DNA of 41,277 nucleotides from NCBI RefSeq assembly GCF_007991455.1, contig NZ_BJYJ01000031.1, positions 1 through 41,277 on the forward strand, in the 5' to 3' direction. Made by a program: the position numbers and the translations under genes. The stretch comes from Chryseobacterium hagamense. GTDB lineage: Bacteria > Bacteroidota > Bacteroidia > Flavobacteriales > Weeksellaceae. The notes under the pieces are model-generated. The model was not told the origin of the DNA. It ran no database searches and saw only the letters and a list, made by a program, of their open reading frames with translations. Below, piece by piece: positions 8,004 through 16,824 of this stretch (its first letter is position 1; the number at the start of each line of letters is the position of its first letter).

Positions 8004-11000
8004 TTAATATTCTCCTACTTCGACAATATCTCCAATATGGTTGAGACGGACTTTTACAATATTCGCTAATGGATTAGTGCTTCTGACACTTATATATGCG
8101 ACATCTCTAAGCTGTGACTGTTCTTCAACATTTGTTTCCAAATGATTTCTAAACATATAATTTTTTGTTGCCAGCTTTTGCACCCTAAACAAATTTGGAC
8201 TTATCTCCTTCTTATTTTTTACATCTAACAAATCAACTTCCTTCGGATTAAATCCTGTTTTTTCATTCGGGAAAACAAAGTATTCATTCTGTTTCATGGT
8301 GAATAAAAATTGCCATCCTATTCCTTGATTATAATTTTTATCAATTACAGGTTCTCCCGCATTTACGAGTTGAACAGCATCAAACAACGACACTACTCGT
8401 TCCTGTAAGCTTCCTTTTTCATCACGGTAAATGGCAACGTGATGATTATTCCCTGTACTCACAAAATCAACCGGAATAGGCTTGCCGTTTTTATCTAAAA
8501 TTTCGTTTCCAAAATGGTCTTTTTTGTAATGCAAAAATTCGGCATTTTTCACACCTGAAATGGTGACTCTTTTAATTGAAATACCTTTTGCTTCATCGAG
8601 CCAGATCGGATTTTTTTCTAAATCGGAAAATGCTTTTTTCGGATCGTTTCCAAACTTTTTTAAACGGTTTTGTAAAATTCTTTTTACCCCTTCGTCCAGG
8701 ATTTTTTCGATGGTCTTTACATCTTTAAAGTTCTCCGGCGTAATGTCTTTTCGGAAGGAATAATCTTCTTCCAGCCAAGTCAATTTTACTGTTTCGGGAA
8801 GAACTTCGGTTTTTTCTTCATTCAGATAAATTGGACTTTTGCTCAAAACGTTTTTTCCGGCAAATGCTTTTTTAGGATCGTTATCATTTTCTGAAAGCCT
8901 TTGAAGCAATAATTTTCTATAAATTGGATTGGCTACTTGCTCGATGGTTTGCTTATCAAACTTCGCACTTATTTTTTCTTCTTTATTCACGTAAAACTGG
9001 TATTTTCCGTAAACAGTTTCTTTGTGCAATTGCCCTCTCGGTGTCAATTCAACTTTCGTTTTTCCGCCGTTTTTAGACTTGGTTTTATTTTTGTTTTTGG
9101 TGACGACTTTATTTTTTGCCTTGTGCGAAACCAGAATATTTTCCAGATGTTCTTTGGCTACCTGCCGGAAATTGGGAATGGGTAATCTAAAAACTCTTTT
9201 TTTGTTGCCATCATCATCCGTTTTGATCTCTGTTTCTGCATTTTCAATACCAATAATGCTGTTATGAAGTTTATGAAATTCATTTTTTCTTGCATTCAGG
9301 AAATTCAGGTATTGAATATGGCTTTGCTTGGTGAAAGCTACCGTTAAAGCATCCATTGCATGATGACGATGATCATTCCTTTTGCTCCAGTCTACAATGC
9401 GTTCCTTAAAACTTCCATCTTTCTTTTCTACCATTTCTGTAAGACCCAAAGCTTTGAATTTTTCAAAATTCAATTCCTGCATAATATTGATAAGATCCCA
9501 ATCTTCTCGTAACCTTGCAGTTACACTTCCCGTAGTAGGTGTTACAGTCCTGCAAATGTCATATAAAAGATTTCTCGACTTTCTGGCAATATACTGGCTA
9601 TCACGCAAATCCCTTTCGATGAAACCATCACCAATTTCCGATTCCTGCTTCAGTAATTTCTGGTACTTGGCTTTGGAAATTCCCTCTTCCTTATTTTTCT
9701 TTCCCTGTTCAAACAGCATTTCAATTCTTGACTTAAAATTTTCGATACCGGTTTCTCCGAATTCTTCTGAAATATAATCAAAGGCAGTTCTGTTTCCTTT
9801 TTTCAGGTTATCCTTTCTGTAAACCACTGTCTTATTTGAAAAACTGTCATCAAACAATTTAGACTGAGGGATAATATGATCAATATCAATCTGCTTACTG
9901 AATAAGATTTCTCTAGGGATATATTCATTGGTATACAGGTCTTTATAGCCGGTACCTTTCAGTTCTTCATATAGCCGATACCTGATGATATCATTTCTCG
10001 TTGGATTTTTAATATGAAACTCATTCTGAAGCAATTTGAAAATTTTTTCATGGGCGATCTTCGATGCATTGATATTGGAAGTCATTTCCCTGCGTTCTTC
10101 TGCATTCTTTTTCAGATCACGTGACAGCTCCACCCGAATTTCATCAAATCTGAAATATTCCGTAATATTTCCTTCCTCATCTTTTTTGCTGTTGGTTTCG
10201 ATGATTGTGTTGATGACGTTCACCAGTTGATTGAGAATTTTTTCAACCACTGGATTTCTTAAACTGTTCTTTTTGAGGAGTTCCAATTTGTCTTTCAACG
10301 GACGATTGGCGATTTCTTCTTTGGTTAAGGACGCAGCGGAATGTCTGTAACCCGCTTGCAGACAAGCTTTATCGTAAGTTACTTCTTTGATATGCGGATA
10401 AATTTTCCGCATCGCTTTGCTACTTAGATTTCCGTAATCATCAGAAAAAGCAACATTCGCCAAAATCTGTGAATGTTCTTTTTTGAACCCAAATTTTTCT
10501 TCCAGCAATCTGAACAAAGTATCATTTCCAGTTTTAGAATCATCTTCCTGATACGAATACAACAAATGCCAAAGCTGATAGGAAGCCTGTTTTTCAAAAT
10601 CTTTTCCTTCTAATTCTGCATCAAATTCTAAAATTTCCGTGTTGATATTCAGCACTTCAAAAATACGTCTGATCATATCTTTAATTTCTGATACAGGTGC
10701 TTTCAGCTCTGAAACGTCAATATCATCTTTACCTTGCAGGGTAAGCAAATCTTTATCATAGCCTTCTGACTCCAGAATTTTCAGAAAAGCATCATACAGA
10801 ATTTTATTGGTTCTGTTACCTTCCAATTCTGAATAATTCAATTCCCAATCAGAAGATCTGTAGCCTAAAATTTCAATAATTTTTGCCGATTTCAGATTGC
10901 CTTTGATGTTTAACTCATCAAATAATTTCTGTTTGGCTTCCAAATCAAATACAAAAATTTCCTTTTCTTCTTCAAATAAGGTTACAGTGGTTTCTTTTGC

Positions 11001-12344
11001 AACCCTCTTTTCACTTCCTTTTTTTCTGACCAGAACATTGTTCAGAACCTGCCAGATTTTAAACTCCTGAAATAATGGTGATGATTTGGGAGCAACTTTT
11101 AAACCGATGGTCCTTTTAACAGTTTGTCCGTTTTTTTCAATATCTATTTCTTTACTTTCAAATTCACAAAAGCTCACTAAACCTTTCTGCGACTTTAATT
11201 TTCTTTGATAAAATATGATAATGTCACGGATTTCAATTTTCAGTTTTTTGGTCAATTCCGGATGAAACTTCGCTTGCATTTCCCATATTTTTTCAAATTC
11301 ATCCAAATAATCCTGACGATAAAATACCTGATTTTTCAGTCTCGTATGCGGATTTTCTTTCAGTTGTTCATACAGATATTGCCCTACCGTTTGGTTATTG
11401 AAATACAATTCTTTGCTTCTATCGCTGATAGCACCCAGATATCCGCTGGAATTATTCAGATTATTGTTGATTTCGGTAATCACAAAAGCGACTTTATCTT
11501 TTTCCAATTGCTTCTCGATTGCTTCACTTCTCCACAAATACGCTTGCAATTTTTTTTCTTCTCTCGATTTTGCTTTATTTTCTGCCGTATTAAATCCATA
11601 TTTCGCCCAAAACATCGCAGAAGTAGCTCGCTGGCCTTTACCTTTTAATTCCATATAAAATTCATCTGTCAGAATTTCAGGATAAAACTGCTTCTGGAAA
11701 TTCCAGACTTTATCAAATTCTTCTTGTAAATCTGAACGATAAAAATCCGGCAAATACTTTTTTCCTTCTTTTAATAATTGATAAGCTAACTTACCTGGTG
11801 TGAGATTTTCTTCATAGATTTTTTTTGCAACTGCCATTCCGTCAATAATTTGACCTTCACCTTCATTTTTGGCCTTACGACTACTTTTGTAGCCTCGTTT
11901 TTTATTAATAGCTAGGAAAACTCTTGCCAATGCTTCTTTATTAATTTTCTCTAAAACCGATTTCGCACGTAAATGCCAAGTTTCAAAAGTTGTTTGCTTT
12001 CCATCTTCAGCCAATATCGAATTCTCCGAAATAATATTTGCTTTTATTAATACCTCTATCAAGTTTTTTCTTCTTAACTGATAGCGGTCAAGTGTTCTTC
12101 TGGCTCCGCGTTTCAATGTTCTTCCTGCATTTGGAGAAAGTCCTCTTCCAGAGGCAAAATCATCTTTAGGACTTTTAGATTCTGTAACCTTTCCTGATTT
12201 ATCTACTTTATCAAAATTGTCATACTGAATTATTCGAACACCAATTTTTTTTATTGATGATTGTTCAGGCGAATTGCCTTCAGTAACATGAGCAAATCCA
12301 ATGGAAGTTGTTCCCAGGTCCAGTCCAAGTATATGTTTAATCAT
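8004..12344 (-). CDS. cas9: CRISPR-associated endonuclease Cas9 (type II-C)
   Basis: A 1446-aa RNA-guided DNA nuclease, a length usual for Bacteroidetes Cas9. Visible in order: RuvC-I with Asp9 in ILGLDLGTTS; the arginine-rich bridge helix at 72-93; a helical recognition lobe to about residue 690; RuvC-II with Glu739 in VELSRDL; the HNH domain with Asp822-His823 in DIDHIIPQS; RuvC-III with His995 and Asp998 in HHAMDA; and a C-terminal PAM-interacting region. All catalytic residues are present, so it should cleave. The C-terminal region has a duplicated NDPKKAF segment at 1155 and 1233. It is the first gene of the cas operon and is divergent from the tracrRNA. The ATG at 12344 places RuvC-I at the very N terminus, as expected. 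Confidence 0.98.
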   Translation of the reverse strand: MIKHILGLDLGTTSIGFAHVTEGNSPEQSSIKKIGVRIIQYDNFDKVDKSGKVTESKSPKDDFASGRGLSPNAGRTLKRGARRTLDRYQLRRKNLIEVLIKANIISENSILAEDGKQTTFETWHLRAKSVLEKINKEALARVFLAINKKRGYKSSRKAKNEGEGQIIDGMAVAKKIYEENLTPGKLAYQLLKEGKKYLPDFYRSDLQEEFDKVWNFQKQFYPEILTDEFYMELKGKGQRATSAMFWAKYGFNTAENKAKSREEKKLQAYLWRSEAIEKQLEKDKVAFVITEINNNLNNSSGYLGAISDRSKELYFNNQTVGQYLYEQLKENPHTRLKNQVFYRQDYLDEFEKIWEMQAKFHPELTKKLKIEIRDIIIFYQRKLKSQKGLVSFCEFESKEIDIEKNGQTVKRTIGLKVAPKSSPLFQEFKIWQVLNNVLVRKKGSEKRVAKETTVTLFEEEKEIFVFDLEAKQKLFDELNIKGNLKSAKIIEILGYRSSDWELNYSELEGNRTNKILYDAFLKILESEGYDKDLLTLQGKDDIDVSELKAPVSEIKDMIRRIFEVLNINTEILEFDAELEGKDFEKQASYQLWHLLYSYQEDDSKTGNDTLFRLLEEKFGFKKEHSQILANVAFSDDYGNLSSKAMRKIYPHIKEVTYDKACLQAGYRHSAASLTKEEIANRPLKDKLELLKKNSLRNPVVEKILNQLVNVINTIIETNSKKDEEGNITEYFRFDEIRVELSRDLKKNAEERREMTSNINASKIAHEKIFKLLQNEFHIKNPTRNDIIRYRLYEELKGTGYKDLYTNEYIPREILFSKQIDIDHIIPQSKLFDDSFSNKTVVYRKDNLKKGNRTAFDYISEEFGETGIENFKSRIEMLFEQGKKNKEEGISKAKYQKLLKQESEIGDGFIERDLRDSQYIARKSRNLLYDICRTVTPTTGSVTARLREDWDLINIMQELNFEKFKALGLTEMVEKKDGSFKERIVDWSKRNDHRHHAMDALTVAFTKQSHIQYLNFLNARKNEFHKLHNSIIGIENAETEIKTDDDGNKKRVFRLPIPNFRQVAKEHLENILVSHKAKNKVVTKNKNKTKSKNGGKTKVELTPRGQLHKETVYGKYQFYVNKEEKISAKFDKQTIEQVANPIYRKLLLQRLSENDNDPKKAFAGKNVLSKSPIYLNEEKTEVLPETVKLTWLEEDYSFRKDITPENFKDVKTIEKILDEGVKRILQNRLKKFGNDPKKAFSDLEKNPIWLDEAKGISIKRVTISGVKNAEFLHYKKDHFGNEILDKNGKPIPVDFVSTGNNHHVAIYRDEKGSLQERVVSLFDAVQLVNAGEPVIDKNYNQGIGWQFLFTMKQNEYFVFPNEKTGFNPKEVDLLDVKNKKEISPNLFRVQKLATKNYMFRNHLETNVEEQSQLRDVAYISVRSTNPLANIVKVRLNHIGDIVEVGEY

Positions 12345-12369
12345 AATGTATCAGTTTTTAGAAATTGCA

Positions 12370-12377
12370 TAAATGTA
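12370..12377 (-). promoter_or_regulatory. Possible cas operon promoter (-7 like TACATTTA)
   Basis: On the minus strand TACATTTA is one base from TAnnTTTG and lies 26 bp before the cas9 start. No clear -33 TTG is present at the right distance, so this is a weak call. Confidence 0.3.
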
Positions 12378-12435
12378 AAAAGAAAAAAAGGAAGTTTTTT
12401 ACGGGAATCCAGAAAAGGATTAAAAAAATATTTTC

Positions 12436-12443
12436 TACATTTG
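12436..12443 (+). promoter_or_regulatory. tracrRNA promoter, -7 element TACATTTG
   Basis: TACATTTG matches the Bacteroidetes TAnnTTTG element exactly. Transcription would start about 4-7 bases downstream, which coincides with the first base of the anti-repeat at 12447. The -33 region is A/T-rich without an obvious TTG. Confidence 0.7.
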
Positions 12444-12446
12444 TAT

Positions 12447-12526
12447 ATGAAAGCAATTCACAATAAGGATTATTCCGTTGTGAAAACATTTGGGTCGCCT
12501 CTTGTCCATAATCAGGAGGCTTTTTT
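12447..12526 (+). ncRNA. tracrRNA
   Basis: Bases 12447-12463 (ATGAAAGCAATTCACAA) are perfectly complementary to repeat positions 2-18, forming the anti-repeat. Next come a short nexus-like hairpin (GGA/TCC around 12467-12476), the tract CCGTTGTGAAAACATT, which from memory resembles other type II-C tracrRNAs, and an 8-bp terminator stem. It would base-pair with each crRNA and load Cas9; RNase III is the usual processing enzyme. It is read away from cas9 and lies over 6 kb from the array. A longer form ending near 12599 is possible. The 5' end is predicted from the promoter, not measured. Confidence 0.9.
12497..12526 (+). terminator. First tracrRNA terminator
   Basis: GCCTCTTG (12497-12504) pairs with CAGGAGGC (12513-12520) through one G-T pair, followed by six T. 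In mature tracrRNA this stem would be the 3' hairpin. Confidence 0.8.
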
Positions 12527-12576
12527 ATGCCCTGCCGTTTCGGAATGCGGAGAGCACGATCAATACGGTGACGGAT

Positions 12577-12599
12577 AAAACCTGACGGGTTTCGTTTTT
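12577..12599 (+). terminator. Second, weaker terminator downstream of tracrRNA
   Basis: AAACC/GGTTT (12578-12582 with 12588-12592) followed by CG and five T. It could end a longer tracrRNA form of roughly 150 nt. Confidence 0.5.
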
Positions 12600-12667
12600 A
12601 GTTGTGATTAGAGACTGTCTGCAGATCCGGCCGATCTATTTAATCAAACCAGTACGGAAAAGCATAC

Positions 12668-12694
12668 AAAAAGCCACCCCAAAAAAGGAGCGGC
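12668..12694 (-). terminator. Terminator of the YceI-like gene
   Basis: On the minus strand GCCGCTCC pairs with GGGGTGGC (with G-T pairs) around a six-T loop, followed by a run of T, about 24 bp after the stop codon. Confidence 0.75.
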
Positions 12695-12717
12695 CTACAA
12701 GATTAGATCTAACAATA

Positions 12718-13395
12718 TTATTTTTTCGCTTTTACGTCTACGGCGATTTCGATGTCTTTGCTGATCATCCATTCGGCAGGATCGGTTTCGGAAGTTCCGA
12801 ACTTGATGCCCCAATCCGCTCTGTTTACGGTAAATTTAGCCTGTACGGAAGCAGCGTTTTCCATTACGTCTACTTTAGCCGGGAAGGTCACGTTCATTGT
12901 TTTTCCGGACAGGGTAAGGTTTCCGCTTACGGTTTTGTTGGCTCCTGCCACCGCGTCTTTAGCTGGCTCTTTAAGATCGGTTACGCTGGTGATTTTGAAG
13001 TCGGCCGTCGGGTTTTTAGCCGTATCGAAGAAATCAGGATTTTTAAGGTGAGCCTCAAGATCCGTGTATTTCTTGTCTTTTTCGGTTACGGAAGCCGGGT
13101 CTACTTTCAGGGAGTTCATATCGATCACGAAGTTACCGGCGGTAACGTTTCCGTTTTCAACGCTCAGGTCTCCGGATTTTACCATTAAAGTTCCCCAACG
13201 CGGCGCCATTCCCCCTTTGTGGAACGCTTTCCAGTTTACCACAGATCCCACGGTATCTACCGGCAATACTTCCCCTTTGCTTTCCGCTACGGTTTTCTCG
13301 GTAGACGTTGCTGCATTTTCAGCCGATTTGTCTTTGTTACACGATGCGGCAAGCATTCCTACAGCTACCAATGCAATAACACTAAGTTTTTTCAT
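12718..13395 (-). CDS. YceI-like lipoprotein
   Basis: A 225-aa protein of the YceI family, lipocalin-like beta barrels thought to bind isoprenoid or other amphipathic ligands. The start is set at ATG 13395 because it opens a clear lipoprotein signal, MKKLSVIALVAVGMLAASC with Cys19 as the lipid anchor; an upstream frame extension would bury it. After an acidic, Ser/Thr/Glu-rich linker come family-like features: VNWKAFHKGG, a long run of polar strands (VTAGNFVIDMNSL) and the C-terminal NRADWGIKFG. It is predicted to be exported and membrane-anchored in the periplasm or on the surface. It is a single gene with its own promoter and terminator. The ligand is unknown. Confidence 0.9.
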   Translation of the reverse strand: MKKLSVIALVAVGMLAASCNKDKSAENAATSTEKTVAESKGEVLPVDTVGSVVNWKAFHKGGMAPRWGTLMVKSGDLSVENGNVTAGNFVIDMNSLKVDPASVTEKDKKYTDLEAHLKNPDFFDTAKNPTADFKITSVTDLKEPAKDAVAGANKTVSGNLTLSGKTMNVTFPAKVDVMENAASVQAKFTVNRADWGIKFGTSETDPAEWMISKDIEIAVDVKAKK

Positions 13396-13476
13396 ATTAT
13401 TTATTTTATTAATGAGTTTAAAGATTTTAAATATAAGCAAAATGAAAGATCCCACAAGAATTTTCATTTAAAAAGC

Positions 13477-13484
13477 CAAAGATA
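13477..13484 (-). promoter_or_regulatory. Promoter -7 element TATCTTTG of the YceI-like gene
   Basis: TATCTTTG on the minus strand, about 80 bp before the start codon, is an exact TAnnTTTG match. It is identical to the octamer inside every canonical CRISPR repeat. No convincing -33 TTG is seen. Confidence 0.5.
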
Positions 13485-13780
13485 ACAACTTCCCTACTCT
13501 GTTTTCTTAACCTACATCAATAAATGAAAACCGAACATAAATTTTACGGGTAGCTGATAAAGATGCTTCCTGGCTGGAATGCGCAAAGTCGCCATTTTCT
13601 TTAAAATAATAATGTTTAAAGACGACAAGAATTTGACGCGGTCAAATTTTAATGCTGCTGAAATTGTTTTTTTATAAGATCTGTTTTCACAATTAATCAG
13701 CGTTCTACAATTTTATTAAAGATAAGCGCTTTGTGCCTTTGCGCATTCCAACACCTCCACACTATGAATCCCTTACACCT

Positions 13781-13873
13781 GCTACGCAAGATTCACCGTT
13801 CACCCTAAAAACCACCCTGTCAAAAATTCCCTGAATTTTCGACACCCCTCCAAGGGAGGGGAATTGCGGTGAA
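13781..13873 (+). repeat. Dispersed intergenic repeat, copy A
   Basis: Contains ATTCACCGTTCACC, then a CCACCC tract, then TCAAAAATTCCCTGAATTTT and a CCCTCC...GGAGGGG stem ending GAATTGCGGTGA. Copy B at 14174-14260 has the same order with scattered mismatches. Confidence 0.8.
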
Positions 13874-14173
13874 GGGAATTTACATCAGACTTTTGGTTGG
13901 GTTGGAGTACACAAAAGCACTAGGTAATTGGATAATAATGCTGTTGATCGGTGTAGAAATCAACGCTGTCAAATATATATTGTTAAAATTAATATTCTAT
14001 AATTTCTTTTCTTTAAAATCGATTTTCCAAAACTGCCAGTATTCAGAAACTTGGTGTGCTCCTGTAAATGAAATGGCTTTGTGAAACTTGAAAATGTTAT
14101 GTATTAAAAAAAACTCCGTATTTTATGTCTTCAGGCAAAAACTTCTTTAAAATTCACATTTCACTATTTACTT

Positions 14174-14260
14174 GCAGCGCAAAATTCACCATTCACCAAC
14201 CCACCCCATCAAAAATTCCCTGAATTTTCGACCCCCCTCCAAGAAGGGGAATTGCGGTGA
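14174..14260 (+). repeat. Dispersed intergenic repeat, copy B
   Basis: Matches copy A across GCAGCGCAAAATTCACC, the CCACCC tract, TCAAAAATTCCCTGAATTTT and GGGGAATTGCGGTGA. It is transcribed from no visible promoter and encodes nothing recognisable. Confidence 0.8.
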
Positions 14261-14428
14261 GGATTTCAGCGGTACGCCATTTTATCAGAGGTAAAAACCC
14301 TTGCGTCTTTCCCATGAACAGCAATTAAAATCCTTTCGCGCTCTTATGCATTACAATCCTTACGTTACATATAAAATTGACAATTCACCATTGACAAGCG
14401 AAGCATATTGACCATTGACCATTCACCT

Positions 14429-14452
14429 GCAGCGCAAAATTCACCATTCACC
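14429..14452 (+). repeat. Partial repeat copy upstream of tex
   Basis: A third occurrence of GCAGCGCAAAATTCACC with CATTCACC, 68 bp before the tex start. Related ATTGACCATTCACC words surround it, and inverted relatives lie after tex at 16651-16700. Confidence 0.7.
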
Positions 14453-14520
14453 CTCCGGTTTTCCGTTTATTCAGTCCTACTCTTACAAAAAGAATGTATT
14501 TTAGCCGTTTAAAATTTCAG

Positions 14521-16644
14521 ATGAACACCGTAACCTATATCCGACAATCCCTCAATATATCCGAAAAAAGCATTGACGCTACGCTGAACCTCCTGGCGGA
14601 AGACTGCACCATTCCTTTTATTTCCCGATACCGGAAAGACCGTACCGGCAATCTGGATGAAACGCAGATCGAACAGATCTCAAAACTGAACAAACAGTTT
14701 GAAGATCTCGTTAAAAGAAAGGAAAGTATCCTCAAATCCATCGGGGAGCAGAATGCCTTAACGCCTGAACTGCAGCAGCGGATTGAAGAAAGCTTCGATC
14801 TTCAGGAACTGGAGGACCTTTACCTGCCTTTCAAAAAAAGAAAAAAGACCAGAGCGGATGCGGCCAGGGAGAAAGGGCTGGAACCTTTAGCCAAGATTAT
14901 CATGAGCCAGAAAGCGCACGATGTACGGTCTCTGGCTTCAAAATACCTGAACGATCACGTTTCTTCCGAAGAAGAGGCCTTGCAGGCTGCCAGGGACATC
15001 ATGGCGGAATGGATCAACGAAAATATGTACGTCCGGAAAAACCTCCGCCGCCTCTTCCAGCGGAAAGCGGTGATTACCTCCAAAGCGGTAAAAGCGAAAA
15101 AAGACGATGAAGAAGCGCAGAAATTCTCCCAGTATTTCGAATGGGAGGAAAACCTTAACCGTACACCTTCCCACCGGCTCCTGGCCATGCTCAGGGCAGA
15201 AGCCGAAGGCTTCGTGAAAACCAATGTGGGAATCGACAGAGAGGAAGCCCTGGAATTTATTGAAAAAGCCATCATCAAATCCGACAATGAATCATCGGAT
15301 CAGATTGCATTAGCGATTAAAGACAGTTATAAGAGACTGCTGGAACCGGCCATTTCCAACGAATCCCTTCAGGAAGCGAAAGAGAAAGCGGATAAAAAGG
15401 CCATTGAAATCTTTTCGGAAAACCTGACCCAGCTGCTATTGGCTCCCCCATTGGGCGAAAAAAGGATCCTGGCCATCGATCCCGGATACAGAAGTGGCTG
15501 TAAGATCGTCTGCCTCGATGAAAAGGGCGATCTCCTGCATAACGAAACCATTTATCCGCACGCACCGCAGAACGAAACCGGAATGGCCATGAAAAAGATC
15601 CGCTCCATGGTGAACGCCTATAATATCGAAGCCATTTCCATCGGAAACGGAACGGCGAGCCGCGAAACTGAATTCTTTATTAAAAAGATTGCCTTCGACA
15701 AGCCGCTGCAGGTTTTCGTGGTATCGGAGGCCGGTGCTTCGGTATATTCGGCGAGTAAAATTGCAAGGGACGAGTTTCCAAGTTATGATGTAACGGTCCG
15801 CGGTGCCGTTTCCATCGGCAGAAGGCTGGCCGATCCGCTGGCGGAACTCGTAAAGATCGATCCGAAATCCATCGGGGTCGGACAGTACCAGCACGATGTG
15901 GATCAGACGCAACTGAAAAACGAACTGGATTCTACGGTGATGAAATGCGTGAATGCCGTCGGCATCAACCTCAACACGGCCAGCAAATCCCTGCTGAGTT
16001 ACGTTTCGGGAATCGGAGAAAAAATGGCTGAAAATATCGTGAACTACCGGACGGAAAACGGCGCTTTCGAAGACCGGAAGCAGCTGAAAAAAGTACCGCG
16101 GTTAGGTGAAAAGGCCTTTCAGCAGGCAGCGGCATTCGTTCGGATCCATCAGGCAAAGAACCCGCTGGACAACTCCGCCGTTCACCCGGAAGCCTACGGA
16201 ACCGTCGAGAAAATGGCAGAAGATCTGGGCATAAAAACCAACGAACTGATTGCCAACAAAGAGAAAATTGCCCTGATCCGGCCCGAAAAATACATAACGG
16301 AAGACATCGGGATTTTAAGCATCAAAGATATCCTGAAAGAACTGGAAAAACCGGGGCTCGACCCGAGGAAAGCCGCTAAAGTCTTCGAGTTTGACCCGAA
16401 AGTCAAAAGCATTAAAGACCTGAAAACAGGAATGATCCTTCCGGGCATCGTCAACAACATTACGGCTTTCGGATGCTTTGTGGATCTTGGCATCAAAGAA
16501 AGCGGACTGGTCCATATCTCCCAGCTGAAGGAAGGTTTTGTATCGGATGTGAATGAAGTGGTAAAACTCCACCAGCACGTTCAGGTAAAAGTAACCGATG
16601 TGGATGAAGGAAGAAAAAGGGTTCAGCTGAGCATGATCCTGTAA
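14521..16644 (+). CDS. tex: Tex family transcription accessory / S1 RNA-binding protein
   Basis: A 707-aa protein collinear with bacterial Tex, a nucleic-acid-binding factor linked to transcription. Domains in order: N-terminal helical Tex domain; a YqgF/RNase H-like domain from about residue 314 (ILAIDPGYRSGCKIV); a helix-hairpin-helix region near residue 490 (YVSGIGEKMAENIVNYR); and a C-terminal S1 domain from about 637 (GMILPGIVNNITAFGCFVDL), ending shortly after RVQLSMIL. The start at 14521 (MNTVTYIRQSLN) is preferred over an in-frame ATG nine codons upstream because the family begins here. It stands alone, between short intergenic repeats on both sides. Confidence 0.93.
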   Translation: MNTVTYIRQSLNISEKSIDATLNLLAEDCTIPFISRYRKDRTGNLDETQIEQISKLNKQFEDLVKRKESILKSIGEQNALTPELQQRIEESFDLQELEDLYLPFKKRKKTRADAAREKGLEPLAKIIMSQKAHDVRSLASKYLNDHVSSEEEALQAARDIMAEWINENMYVRKNLRRLFQRKAVITSKAVKAKKDDEEAQKFSQYFEWEENLNRTPSHRLLAMLRAEAEGFVKTNVGIDREEALEFIEKAIIKSDNESSDQIALAIKDSYKRLLEPAISNESLQEAKEKADKKAIEIFSENLTQLLLAPPLGEKRILAIDPGYRSGCKIVCLDEKGDLLHNETIYPHAPQNETGMAMKKIRSMVNAYNIEAISIGNGTASRETEFFIKKIAFDKPLQVFVVSEAGASVYSASKIARDEFPSYDVTVRGAVSIGRRLADPLAELVKIDPKSIGVGQYQHDVDQTQLKNELDSTVMKCVNAVGINLNTASKSLLSYVSGIGEKMAENIVNYRTENGAFEDRKQLKKVPRLGEKAFQQAAAFVRIHQAKNPLDNSAVHPEAYGTVEKMAEDLGIKTNELIANKEKIALIRPEKYITEDIGILSIKDILKELEKPGLDPRKAAKVFEFDPKVKSIKDLKTGMILPGIVNNITAFGCFVDLGIKESGLVHISQLKEGFVSDVNEVVKLHQHVQVKVTDVDEGRKRVQLSMIL

Positions 16645-16785
<141 letters not shown>

Positions 16786-16817
16786 AAAAAAAACCGGCTT
16801 TTTGAGCCGGTTTTTTT
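16786..16817. terminator. Bidirectional terminator between tex and the histone H1-like gene
   Basis: CCGGCT (16794-16799) pairs with AGCCGG (16805-16810), flanked by a run of A on the left and T on the right, so it can work on both strands. It lies just after the histone-like stop codon on the minus strand. Confidence 0.85.
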
Positions 16818-16824
16818 AGAACAA

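Larger units (their letters stand above)
13485..14520. other. Repeat-rich intergenic region without a gene
   Basis: About 1 kb with no convincing coding sequence; a 71-codon open frame at 13869 begins in repeat DNA and has no recognisable family. It holds a 13-bp inverted pair GGAATGCGCAAAG (13576-13588) and its complement (13737-13749), two copies of a roughly 90-bp direct repeat (13781 and 14174), and a third copy of that repeat's first 24 bp just before tex (14429-14452). Confidence 0.7.

Noticed and set aside
12601..12610. GTTGTGATTA just after the tracrRNA region, resembling the repeat start
   Set aside because: Only eight bases match before it diverges; too short to call a repeat remnant.
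12604..13188. A 194-codon plus-strand frame opposite the YceI-like gene
   Set aside because: Antisense shadow of a gene with a lipoprotein signal and family motifs; its product has no recognisable pattern.
13869..14084. A 71-codon plus-strand frame in the intergenic region
   Set aside because: Starts inside a dispersed repeat, is A/T-rich and resembles no family.
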